DNA of 64,000 nt from Tillandsia leiboldiana (taxonomy: Eukaryota > Streptophyta > Magnoliopsida > Poales > Bromeliaceae): assembly GCA_029204045.2 (NCBI GenBank), contig JAQNDB010000455.1, positions 1 to 64,000 on the forward strand. The letters run 5' to 3'. Below the pieces are notes generated by a model. It searched no databases and had not been told where the DNA came from. It saw nothing but the letters and a program-made list of their open reading frames with translations. Within the stretch, counting starts at the first letter, position 1. Each line of letters begins with the position of its first letter. Shown here in pieces: positions 11,856 to 21,560 of the stretch. The position numbers were made by a program, and so were the translations under genes.

Positions 11856-12137
11856 GATCCGGATCAGGCTGTTCGATCCGGATCCCGAAGGTGGTTCGTT
11901 CATACATCGTCGCAATCCGGATCGTAGTTTCTTGATCCGGATCCCGAACGTTGAGTTTACCATCTACCTTGAACGATCCGGATCTTGCTTCGCAATCCGG
12001 ATCCCGAACGTTGATGTTTGGTGAACTGTATGAACGATCCGGATCGTAGTCACATGATCCGGATCCCGAACCTTCGTTTTTCTGGAATTGGCTGTTTCGT
12101 TATGACGATCCGGATCTCAGTTATCACGATCCGGATC
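11856..12137 (+). promoter_or_regulatory. Ten paired GATCCGGATC palindromes upstream of the TATA box
   Basis: Sites start at 11856/11875, 11914/11934, 11975/11994, 12036/12056 and 12107/12128. Members of a pair are 19-21 bp apart and pairs recur every 58-71 bp. Two sites begin AATCC rather than GATCC, so the shared core is ATCCGGAT. The first four pairs are followed by CCGAA. TATAAATA follows at 12203. Equivalent arrays are at 30777-31058, 7602-7883, 38212-38492 and 57594-57876, with a diverged one in Cop3 (49544-49766). The layout suggests cooperative binding of a dimeric factor in U3; the factor is unknown. Confidence 0.8.
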
Positions 12138-12486
12138 GCCGTCCGTAAAAATCCAGAAATGGCAGGTTTTTGATTCTTATCTCCTTCCTAGGGTTTCTAA
12201 CCTATAAATAGACCCTATGTCTTTCTTTCTAGGGTCAATCCACATAGCCGTCATTTTCATATATCATCTTATACGGCTATAGATCCACATATAGAGAAGA
12301 AAGGAAATCATTAGAGAATACTCTATGTTTCTTCATCTATATTGATTAGTTTGATTCTAGGTTTTCATACTCACATCTTGAGTTGAATCAAACTAATGAA
12401 TACTTAGATGGTATTTCCGATCTATCTTTGATCTAAGTATTCGGCGGATCATCACCACCCAAAAACAACGATTACCCCAAAATCGG

Positions 12487-12663
12487 CGCGTGGATTCGCG
12501 TGTCCTTGTGGATTCAAGGTTCAATCGCTCTCGTGGATTCGGAGCGAGGCACATTCGTGGATTCGAAGGGTGCTATTGGGTGAAGACCGTGGATTCGGTC
12601 GGACGTCGTGGATTCGACGTTGGACGCCGTGGATTCGGCGTTGGGCGCAGATCGTGGATTCGA
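12487..12663 (+). other. Array of eight hairpins with constant UGGAUU loop in the transcribed LTR
   Basis: Each unit is G-UGGAUU-C flanked by variable complementary arms: CGCG/CGCG (12487), CCTTG/CAAGG (12504), CTCG/CGGAG with a bulge (12530), TTCG/CGAA (12554), GACCG/CGGTC (12585), ACGTCG/CGACGT (12603), ACGCCG/CGGCGT (12624) and TCG/CGA (12652). The loop is invariant while the arms differ in sequence and keep pairing. The array lies about 280 nt after the TATA box and 300 nt before the PBS, so it would be in the genomic RNA leader. Repeated copies: 31408-31584, 7071-7246, 37683-37859, 57066-57242, and five units in Cop3 (49115-49217). Confidence 0.82.
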
Positions 12664-12965
12664 GAAGCGTCGGAGCGAGCGGAGAAGATCCTCTAGGAGC
12701 GTATGGAAAAGGTTGAGTCGTAAGTGTGTACGGTAAATCACCTTGTACGTGTTTTAATTCTAGTGGATTTCTGCCGTGTTATCGGTCCCGTGGTTTTTTA
12801 CTCCGGTGATGGAGTTTTTCCACGTAAAAATCTTGCGTGTTATTTTATTTTCCGCATTGGGTTTTATCGCAACGATTTTTGGAGTGTTTATACGTTTACA
12901 CCTATTCACCCCCCTCTAGGTGTTTCTTCCCCTATTTAGATCCATATTATATACGACCCAACAAG

Positions 12966-12977
12966 TGGTATCAGAGC
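12966..12977 (+). other. Cop2 primer binding site
   Basis: TGGTATCAGAGC lies two bases after the 5' LTR and is complementary to the initiator tRNA-Met 3' end. It is followed 19 bases later by the gag ATG. Confidence 0.93.
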
Positions 12978-12996
12978 GGGAATAGGGTTGTGAACA

Positions 12997-15018
12997 ATGG
13001 TTGAAGGTGGAAACATCAATCGACCCCCTTTCTTTGATGGAACAAATTATGCGTACTGGAAAGTACGGATGAAAGCCTTTTTATCTTCCATCGACGAAAG
13101 GGTGTGGCATTCAATTGAATCAGGATGGACTAATCCAACTGAACTTATCTCTGATGTTCACACCTTAAAACCTAGGTCGAAATGGACCAAGGAAGAGTTT
13201 GAGTTATCTTCTTACAATGGCAAGGGAATTAATGCTATTTTTAATGCCTTATCTCAAACTGAATTCTCTCGCGTCTCGGCATGTGAGACTGCGAAAGAAA
13301 TCTGGGATGTTCTCCAGGTTACACATGAGGGAACTAACCTCGTGAAGATTCAGAAACTGCAGATGCTTACGAGCAAGTTTGACTCTATCTTGATGGCAGA
13401 AAATGAATCTTTCACGGACTACTATACACGATTGCAAGACATCGTAAACTCATGTGCTAATCTGGGAGAGAAGATTCCAGAATTTAAGATTGTAAGAAAA
13501 ATCTTAAGAACTCTTCCTGAACGATTTCGCCCAAAGGTTACTGCCATTGAAACTATTAAACACCCGGACGAAATACGTGTAGAAGAATTAGTTGGTTCAT
13601 TACAAACTTATGAAATGACTTTTAATACTAACAATTCTTCTGGAAAAGCATCCACTTCTAAGTCTTCAGGTTATGCGTTGAAAACAACTAAGGAAGAAGA
13701 CGCGGATACATCCTCCTCAGACGATGACGAGAACCTTTCTATGGAGGAATTTGAGAAGCAGCTCGCTCTCTTGACAAGGAAGTTTCGCCGCAACTTTCGA
13801 AGGGGTAATTCAAGCAAATCTCCATCCTTCGGAAAGTCGAACAAAGGCAAGGGTACTCCAAGTTACAAGTCAAGAAAGCAGGAGAACTTCTCAAGGGATA
13901 AGAAAAGTTCAGAAGGACAACTGCAATGCTTCAAATGTCGAGGCTACGGCCACATTGCAACGGAGTGTCCTAACAAGTATCCGGCAAAGAAGAAGGCGAT
14001 GCAAGTCGTCACTTGGGATGACAACTCAACGTCAAATGAGTCGTCTTCAAGTGATGAAGAAAAGAGCTCCACGGCATTCCACGCGTCCACATCTTCACCA
14101 TTCATGTGCTTAATGGCAAGTACATCCGACTCGCGGTCCAACTCCACTGTTGAAAAGAATGCAACGGACAACGAATCGGATGATTCGGAAGGTGAAGATT
14201 TTGCTCTAGCCTACCACAGACTTTTGAGGGATTCAAAGAAAGTGGCTAAGCAAAACAAGAGTTTGAGAGGGAGATTGCATGATCTCGAAGAAGATGTAAA
14301 AAGGGCAACTTCTCTCTCAAACGCTCTTGAAGTGGAAAGGGAAAATCTGATAAAAGTAAATGTTTCCCTTCAAGAGTCCAATGAGCAACTTGAAAAGGAA
14401 CATACAAATCTGGTGGATAACGCGAATCACTTTTCAAAGCTCTACAACGAGGCTCGACAGGATAACCTGGAAATGACAAAGACCATTTTCCAACTCAAGA
14501 ATGACTTACAGCGATTCTCTTCAGGAAGGAGTAAGTTGGATAGACTTCTTGGTCTTGGTCAATCAAATAGGTTCGGCCTCGGATACACTCAAACTGGAAA
14601 CAGTCCAAGTTCGAGTGAGACAGTTTTTGTGCCTCAGTCGGTATCTCCTCCTCCGACACCGGAATTCAAGACAAACAACGACAACAAACCTACTTCATCC
14701 TCTTTGGGATCGTCAAGATCTAAGGTATATTTTCGTTGTGGTGTTTCAGGGCACATAAGAAGATATTGCAAGACGGGAGTCGAACGCTCATCTCAAAGAC
14801 CTCTTGCAACAACTACCAAAACGGCTCCTCCCCGAAAATCAAAGCAAAACTTTTCAAATGAAAAGAGATTTGGTAGTTCATCGCGCAAGACGATTACATC
14901 AAGGAACAACAATCGCTATAACAAGACGCCTTCACCTAGGCATATAACTTCACGACCATTACCGACGCATTCCAAAAAGGTTTGGGTATGCAAAGGTGAA
15001 ACCCCTCCTTGTCTTTAA
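12997..15018 (+). CDS. gag: Cop2 gag, large Sirevirus-type
   Basis: The 673-residue protein would assemble particles and bind genomic RNA. The start MVEGGNINRPPFF directly follows the PBS. An N-terminal copia gag (UBN2-type) domain covers about residues 1-215, with landmarks YWKVRMKAFL, WTKEEFE and LRTLPERFRPKVTAIE. A Ser- and basic-rich stretch and a CCHC knuckle CFKCRGYGHIATEC (311-324) follow. A long coiled-coil region (about 405-510) precedes a second knuckle that has lost its first cysteine (YFRCGVSGHIRRYC from residue 578; TAT at 14728-14730), intact in Cop1. The frame stops after KGETPPCL at the point where Cop1 continues into protease. Expression would be from the LTR promoter. The gene is fully open, so it could still supply gag. 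Confidence 0.9.
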   Translation: MVEGGNINRPPFFDGTNYAYWKVRMKAFLSSIDERVWHSIESGWTNPTELISDVHTLKPRSKWTKEEFELSSYNGKGINAIFNALSQTEFSRVSACETAKEIWDVLQVTHEGTNLVKIQKLQMLTSKFDSILMAENESFTDYYTRLQDIVNSCANLGEKIPEFKIVRKILRTLPERFRPKVTAIETIKHPDEIRVEELVGSLQTYEMTFNTNNSSGKASTSKSSGYALKTTKEEDADTSSSDDDENLSMEEFEKQLALLTRKFRRNFRRGNSSKSPSFGKSNKGKGTPSYKSRKQENFSRDKKSSEGQLQCFKCRGYGHIATECPNKYPAKKKAMQVVTWDDNSTSNESSSSDEEKSSTAFHASTSSPFMCLMASTSDSRSNSTVEKNATDNESDDSEGEDFALAYHRLLRDSKKVAKQNKSLRGRLHDLEEDVKRATSLSNALEVERENLIKVNVSLQESNEQLEKEHTNLVDNANHFSKLYNEARQDNLEMTKTIFQLKNDLQRFSSGRSKLDRLLGLGQSNRFGLGYTQTGNSPSSSETVFVPQSVSPPPTPEFKTNNDNKPTSSSLGSSRSKVYFRCGVSGHIRRYCKTGVERSSQRPLATTTKTAPPRKSKQNFSNEKRFGSSSRKTITSRNNNRYNKTPSPRHITSRPLPTHSKKVWVCKGETPPCL

Positions 15019-15132
15019 TCGTTCTACGATTAAATCTTGTATAGTTTATGTAGACTATTTTCTCTTCATCTTTTTCTTTTGGCCAACTCGTCAACCATCC
15101 TTGCAAGGTAAATTGTATATTTTTTTTTTTTA
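15019..15132 (+). other. Filler at the protease/integrase deletion of Cop2
   Basis: About 110 bp of AT-rich sequence, including a T-run near 15120, replace about 0.7 kb that in Cop1 encodes the protease (DSG motif) and the zinc-binding front of integrase. No ORF is seen. The junction resumes at LVDDFSR of the integrase core. Filler of this kind could come from a template switch during reverse transcription or from end-joining repair. Confidence 0.7.
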
Positions 15133-17556
15133 TTGGTTGATGATTTCTCTCGGTTTTCTTGGGTAGCATTTTTGAGAGAGAAAGCTGATACGTTTGACTC
15201 TTTTCATGAGATTTGCCATCGTATTATGATTGAAAAGAATGAAAAGATCATTCGTGTTAGAAGTGATAGGGGTGGAGAATTCATAAATTCAAAATTCATT
15301 GACTTTTGTATTTCAAATGGCATTAAACATGAATTCTCGGCACCCTATACACCTCAGCAGAATGGTGTTGTTGAGCGCAAAAACAGGGTTGTTCAAGAGA
15401 TGGCGCGTGTGATGCTTCATAGCCGGAAATTACCGCTACATTTTTGGGCTGAAGCTGTGAACACCGCTGTCTATGTCATTAACAGAGTGTATTTGCGCCC
15501 AGGAACCTTGAATACACCATATGAGCTGTGGTTTAGTAGAAAACCGGATATCAAGTACTTTCGTATCTTCGGGAGTCGATGTTACATCTTACGTGACCGT
15601 GAAAATCTTGGAAAGTTCGACTCTCGAAGTGATGAAGGGATCTTTTTGGGTTATTCTACGAATAGCAGAGCATATCGAGTATTTAACATTGAATCTAAGA
15701 CGATCGTAGAATCTATAAATGTTAAAGTAGATGAAGCTTCTCATTTTGAATCTGAAAAATCTACCCTCGATATCTCTCTAGATGATGATTCTCCTGCTAG
15801 TGCATCTTCTCATAATAATACTTCCAATATTAATGATGCATCTAATGGTTCTTCTAGTTTATCTGATGTGCAGGAATCATCTCGTGTACCTCCGAGTACT
15901 CCGTTTCAACAAACGCTACGAATCTCCAAGGATCATCCGGAATCGAACATCATTGGAGATCCACAAGAAGGAGTTAGAACTCGAAGGCAGTTGGTTTGCG
16001 GATTTGCTTGCTACGTATCTTTAATCGAACCAAAGACAATAGATGAAGCTCTTCAGGATGACTACTGGATTAAAGCAATGCAGGAAGAGCTCCATCAATT
16101 TGAGCGAAACAAAGTCTGGGAATTAACGAAGCCTCCAAAGCAACATAATGTGATAGGTACCAAATGGATCTTCAAGAACAAGAAAGATGAAGATGGTACT
16201 ATCATCAGGAACAAGGCACGACTAGTTGCTCAAGGCTACTCTCAAGTAGAAGGTATAGACTTTGACGAAACTTTCGCCCCTGTAGCTAGACTCGAGTCCA
16301 TTCGTATATTGTTTGCTATTGCTTGTCATTTTAAAATCAAATTATTTCAAATGGACGTCAAGAGCGCATTTCTAAATGGGTTTTTAAATGAGGAAGTTTA
16401 TGTAGCTCAACCGAAAGGTTTTGTAGATCATAAACAACCTAACCATGTTTTTCGTTTGAAAAAGGCTCTTTACGGTCTGAAACAAGCACCGCGAGCATGG
16501 TACGAAAGGTTAACAAAGCACCTTTTGGAGAAGGGCTATACTCGAGGGGGAGCTGACAGGACTCTCTTTGTGAAGCATTATCAAAATAATTTCATTGTAG
16601 CACAAATCTATGTCGATGACATTGTATTTGGTGCAACAAAAGATAATGATGCTTCTAAATTCGCGGAGACCATGGAAAGCGAATTTGAGATGTCCATGAT
16701 GGGCGAATTGTCTTATTTTCTTGGATTGCAAATTAAACAAAATGATGAAGGTATTCACTTGAGTCAATCCAAGTATGCACTGGAGTTGGTCAAAAAGTTT
16801 GATCTAGAAAATTGTAAAGATTTTCCAACTCCAATGGGAACTAGCCACAAGGGACTTGGAAGTGAATCACATAGTGAGAATGTAGACGAGAAACTGTATA
16901 GAAGTATGATTGGAAGTCTACTTTACCTCACGGCTAGTCGCCCGGATATATCCTTTAGTGTTGGGATTTGCGCGAGATATCAATCAGCACCAAAGGAGGT
17001 TCACCTGAAAGCGGTGAAACGGATCATCCGGTACATCAAAGGATCAATTAATTTCGGAATTTGGTATCCTATGGGAACAAGTCTGGACATTGTTGGATAC
17101 TCAGATGCCGATTGGGCAGGATCAGTGGATGATCGGAAAAGCACGAGTGGTGCATGCTTCTATCTTGGCCATTGCCTTGTTGCATGGCACAGTAAAAAGC
17201 AGAATTGCATAGCACTCTCGACTGCCGAAGCGGAATACATTTCAGCTGGAAGTTGCTCAACTCAACTCATTTGGATGAAAAGCGTATTGAGTGACTTCCG
17301 CATTTCAGCATCTTCGGTAACAATTCTTTGTGACAACACAAGTGCTATTAACATTTCTAAAAACCCTGTGTTGCACTCTAGAACAAAACATATTGAACTT
17401 AGATATCATTTTCTTAGAGAGCTAGTTGAATCAAATACTCTTCAACTTTCATTTATTTCAACTGAAGATCAATTAGCTGACTTTTTAACAAAACCTTTGG
17501 ATCAAAAACGTTTTATTCATTTGCGAAAAGCAATTGGTATGCTTTCTTTGAAATAA
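15133..17556 (+). pseudogene. pol: Cop2 partial pol: integrase core, reverse transcriptase, RNase H
   Basis: An 800-residue open frame with no proper start codon of its own; it resumes within integrase. Visible are the integrase core with VDDFSR, VRSDRGGEF and PYTPQQNGVVERKNR (the D, D, E landmarks), then the copia reverse transcriptase with KWIFKNKKDEDG, FQMDVKSAFLNG and the catalytic YVDD (codons at 16609-16620). RNase H follows, with YSDADWAGS, STAEAEYIS and the tail SRTKHIELRYHFLRE, ending MLSLK. The integrase HHCC zinc region and protease are absent, and the gag stop at 15018 separates it from a translation start. RT and RNase H look catalytically complete, but how they could be translated is unclear. 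Closest relative in the window is Cop1. Confidence 0.88.
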
Positions 17557-18496
17557 ACTTCTTTTTGAAACCTTTGCTTAAAATAGGTTTTGTATTTGTT
17601 TTGTTCTATTCAATATCTATGTTTATACATAGGATAGTAATTGAGCATAGATCTTAATTGACTTTAATTGCATCTGTTCACACATTTAGAAATTTATTAT
17701 GCTTTTGCCATCATAATATTTCATTGTTGCAATGATCGTTTATGTTAATTAAATCATCTTCTAAAATGATCAAAGTCAATTTCTCTCTCAATGATCTCTT
17801 GGTATAGTCATTATCTTATTTGACTGTTTAGTCGAGTATGAAATCGAGATCAATTTTTGGTTGAATACTTTATATCTTAAATAATTGATAGCCAATTGAG
17901 GGGGAGTCAAAGATAATGTAAAATGCTCAAAAGATGTGGAAAGAGTTACATCCCAATGAGGAGTGTGAAAACTACCACCACATGGAGGAAAGAGCTACCA
18001 CCTCGGTCGTCCGAGTATTGTGTGCAGCTACCACATGTATACCAAGCATGGTTGTTCAAATTTTTGATTTAGTAAAATGCATGTTGAAATACTTGACTCT
18101 GTCAAATTTCAAGGTTGGTATAAGGTGGGATTTTAAAGAAAGATGCTCAAAGAGCCACTCTCTTCAACAGATTGTCTAGATACATTATCTACTATATTTG
18201 GGATTTCAAACATCTATTGATCTTTGTATTTCATTTTCTTTACCGAATTGATTATTTGATAAAGGCATTACTCATAAGATCAAGTTAGATGTAATTGAAG
18301 GTGTTCAACTTTAAGGGATTTAACTCTTGTAAATTTTCGTTTCATTTTTGGATATTATTGATGGATTTGGCATAATCTAATTCTTGTTGTATGAAACGAT
18401 GATTTTTGTTTAAAGTTGATACACATTTGTGCTTACAATCTTTTTCTGGTTTTTCTTGAATTTCTCTGAAATTTTTCTAAAGAAAAAGTTGGGGCC
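17557..18496 (+). other. Cop2 post-pol noncoding region with PPT and conserved block
   Basis: No gene is seen. A PPT-like tract GAGGGGGAG lies at 17898-17906. The conserved block follows (about 17918-18180), with repeated AGCTACCAC, the hairpin CTCGG-TCGT-CCGAG at 18002-18015, and GGTTGGTATAAGGTGGG near 18113. Block and order are kept in Cop1, Cop4 and Cop3. Confidence 0.7.
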
Positions 18497-18667
18497 GATC
18501 CGGATCGGGCAAGGTGATCCGGATCCCGAACGCAGGTTTTCTCCTGCGGGCTGACGATCCGGATTGGACCTGCCGATCCGGATCCCGAACGCAGTTTTTT
18601 TCACTGCGGGTAGCCGATCCGGATCGCAAGCTCGGGAGGATCCGGATCGCGGCTAGGTTTTTATAAG
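18497..18667 (+). promoter_or_regulatory. Candidate internal promoter for the Cop2 env-like ORF
   Basis: Six palindromes occur in three pairs at 18497/18516, 18556/18575 and 18616/18639, with pair spacing of 59-60 bp. TATAA follows at 18662-18666. This is the same grammar as the LTR U3, placed about 530 bp before the env-like ATG. Function as a promoter is inferred from this resemblance and from its conservation in Cop1 and Cop4. Confidence 0.55.
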
Positions 18668-18783
18668 GAACAAAAGGGTTTTGATTTCTTTTACTCCAAT
18701 CTTTTGTTCAAAAGTTTCCAGAGCGCTTCTCTCTAGATTTCATCCTCCTTGGAAGCTTTCTAACTCAAGTTCTTCAGTTCCAA

Positions 18784-19165
18784 GTAAGTTTTATTGATCA
18801 AAATCTCGTTTTTTCACCGTTTTTCTCTTTTCCTCCTCAAACGTACGAAATTCTTGGATCGATTTTGTTTGTGGATGGTTTTTGATCAAATTTCTTTTGA
18901 AATAAGAACTCTGGGTTGTTTAGTTTTGATTATATGCTAGGTTTTCTCCTGATTAACGGATTTTTAGGCTTCGATTTCTAAAATTTCGGTTTTAGGGCAT
19001 ATAATAAGGATTTTCGAAATTCATGCAATTGATCTATCTTTAAAAGTCCTTTTGCAAAACTAACTTGATTCTTAGTCTCTCTACATGATTATGATTGTTT
19101 GGGTACAATTTTTCAAATCTTTGAAAATTAACAATTTTTCATGTGTTCTTGAGTATTGCTCACAG
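18784..19165 (+). other. Candidate leader intron of the Cop2 env-like ORF
   Basis: Donor CAA|GTAAGT at 18784 and acceptor TTGCTCACAG|GA ending at 19165 give a 382-nt intron. The ATG is 28 nt into the next exon. Intron size (381-384 nt) and both splice sites are kept in Cop1 and Cop4. Confidence 0.55.
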
Positions 19166-20299
19166 GAATTCTTTTCTCTAGAAACCATAAGCAATGGTGA
19201 TCACTTGGATTGTTTTCCTACTTGCTGCGATGGTACATACGAGAGACACTGTGAAGCCCAAGAGGGCCAAGAAGGCTAAGAAAGCGAAGAAGACTAAGGA
19301 TGATTCCGACACGGAATCGGAGACGGAATCAATTGACTGGGATGACCTGCTAGTTGAAGCAACGACTGTTCCAACTGCTTCAAAGGGAAAAGCGCCTGCG
19401 GAAACATCGAAGGCTCCGCCTACTGCTACTGAAAAAGGCAAAGCTCCAATGGAAGAAGCTTCTGGGAAGACAAGAAGAAAAAGTGTTGCTCGCAAGTGTC
19501 ACGCCCCGGGGGTTTATTTTAGCGGAAACGGATTACAAAAGGGTATGTATTTTTTTTTGAAAAACCTTCTTCCCCGGCGCGTACCCAGATCCGCCGCATA
19601 TACAGGATCACTCTACAAACGGACAGAGTCTCCCCTGTATATGCACGGCGTCGCGGTTTGTACAATGTCCAATAACGAGTAAACATTCAATCACAACAAT
19701 CCCAAACGTATAACCATTCACAATATACTGAATTAACTCACGGCCGATTAGTTTGAAAGGATTAAACCCACGGTTGTTGAAACGGCGCCCACCCGGCACC
19801 CATATTTTGAAAACCGTTTTTGAAAGCAACATAAACTCAGGGTTTTTGAAAACAGTGCCCACACGACACTTGGGTTTTGAAATCATAGTTTTCGCAATCC
19901 GTTCTTTCATTTGCTATTTTATTTTCCAAAGCGGCCCACAGAAATATAAAGAAAAATAGACAATCCAAATGTCACCGTACCAACGTCCACATCGACCCCA
20001 CGAGGGTATCGAGAACCATCCACAGTCTACAAATATTAAATGGAATGCGAAAGTAAGGAGTAAAACACTGTTCCGGTCTCCTGAGACCCAACACCTCTAG
20101 CCGTGGCCTCACCGTCGCCTAACTCTCCCCCCTGTAGGACCCTGTCGCAAAGTGGGAAGTCAGCGACTAAACAAAAATGATAATAATAAAGCAGGTAAAG
20201 AAACATCCAACCGTAGTCTATCCGGAGCAAGCACCCCTCCCCCCCCCCCGCAAGGGAAAAGTAGAATCAAACACCTGTAAACCTGCAATACCCGATCCC

Positions 20300-20444
20300 G
20301 TCGGACAACTAAACCGACGAAATCGCACCGCGCCCAAGTCGGACAACTAAACCGAATGGGTCGCACCGCTCCCACGCCGGACAACTAAACCGACGGGTCG
20401 CACCGCTCACACCTTGGCGCATACATGCCCCACAACTAAAGAGG
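20300..20444 (-). other. Four hairpins with constant UUUAGUUGU loop in the Gyp2 LTR
   Basis: On the element's sense (minus) strand the loop TTTAGTTGT is invariant. Arms are GTCGG/CCGAC (20300-20318), TCGG/CCGA (20339-20355), GTCGG/CCGGC (20376-20394) and CCTC/GGGG (20428-20444). The third and fourth need a U:G wobble that exists only on the minus strand; on the plus strand those positions are C and A. The second LTR has the same at 26624-26768. Confidence 0.75.
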
Positions 20445-21119
20445 CCCCACGCCGTCCTGTGGGTATACACGGGTCATGGACCACTTTTCCGGAAAAGCAC
20501 ACCCTTTGCGGTGGCCAAACCGCGGGTGCGCGTGCTGCAGCCGAGCATAGTAACCGTGAACCATATAAATATATCAATGTATGAAAAACGTATGAATTAA
20601 CATATACATATCCGTGCATGATAACTAAATGAAACAGTATATATATAAATTCACAGCATACTCCTATACATGCAAGAGAGCGACATGAAACCATATGTAT
20701 ATCTAATCACGAGTACCGTAAGGCCATAACGAATAAAAGATGCCTCCCTACTAGGTTTAACCCAAGTACACTTAAGGATGACCCCGTCCACCAAGATAGA
20801 ATTAAATGTTGAGATTTAGGAGTAAAGACCCACCTCTACGAGCGATGAACAAAGCGCTATCCCCCGTGTGTCCCGGTGCGCTCCCCAAAACTACAAAAGT
20901 CCACCGGGGAGAAGTCAGTGACTAAACAACATAAAACAAGGGTCAAGAACAGACATTCGGGTCCCGTCGTGGAACGGGGCTCCCGGGTTCGACGGCGGCG
21001 GCGGCGGCCGAGTCGGAACCCGAGGCGGCGGCGAGCGTGCTGCCGCGCTGGCCGCACGCGCATCAGGCTCCGTGCGGTGTGATGCCCGCACGGCTCCCTG
21101 ACAGCGGCGGCGCCCAGGC

Positions 21120-21560
21120 CCAGGACGGGTGCCCAGGCCGCACGCACGGGCGGCCCCGCGCGGCGCCCAGGCTCCGCGCGGGCGCTCAGCCCGCACGCAC
21201 GGGCGACCCCGCGCGGCGCCCAGGCCCGCGCGGGTGCCAGACCCGCACGCACGGGCGACCCCGCGCGGCGCCCAGGCTCCGCGCGGGCGCCCAGCCCGCA
21301 CGCACGGGCGACCCCGTGCGGCGCCCAGGCCCGCGCGGGTGCCAGACCCGCACGCACGGGCGACCCCGCGCGGCGCCCAGGCTCCGCGCGGGCGCCCAGC
21401 CCGCACGCACGGGCGACCCCGTGCGGCGCCCAGGCCCGCGCGGGTGCCAGACCCGCACGCACGGGCGACCCCGCGCGGGTGCCAGACCCGCATGCACGGG
21501 CGACCCCGCGCGGCGCCCAGGCCCGCGTGGGTGCCAGACCCGCACGCCCGGTGCCCTAGC
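21120..21560. repeat. GC-rich tandem repeat in the Gyp2 LTR
   Basis: Units of 52-53 bp starting ccgcacgcacgggcgacccc alternate between two variants, one ending cgcgggtgccagac and the other cgcgggcgcccag, giving a period near 105 bp. An identical array is at about 27444-27884 in the other LTR. It generates spurious Pro/Arg/Ala-rich frames on both strands. Confidence 0.85.

Larger units (their letters stand above)
11629..12963 (+). repeat. Cop2 5' LTR
   Basis: The 1,335-bp LTR has U3 with five pairs of palindromes, TATAAATA at 12203-12210, the hairpin array at 12487-12663 downstream of the TATA box, and the CA end at 12963, two bases before the PBS. It is the best-preserved copy for studying the array. 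Confidence 0.94.

Noticed and set aside
12487..12663. CRISPR-like array (regular GTGGATTC repeats)
   Set aside because: Repeats are only 8 bp, spacers are short and irregular, the flanking bases form stems, and the context is a plant LTR.
12966..12977. tRNA gene fragment
   Set aside because: It is a 12-base primer binding site next to an LTR end; no cloverleaf is present.
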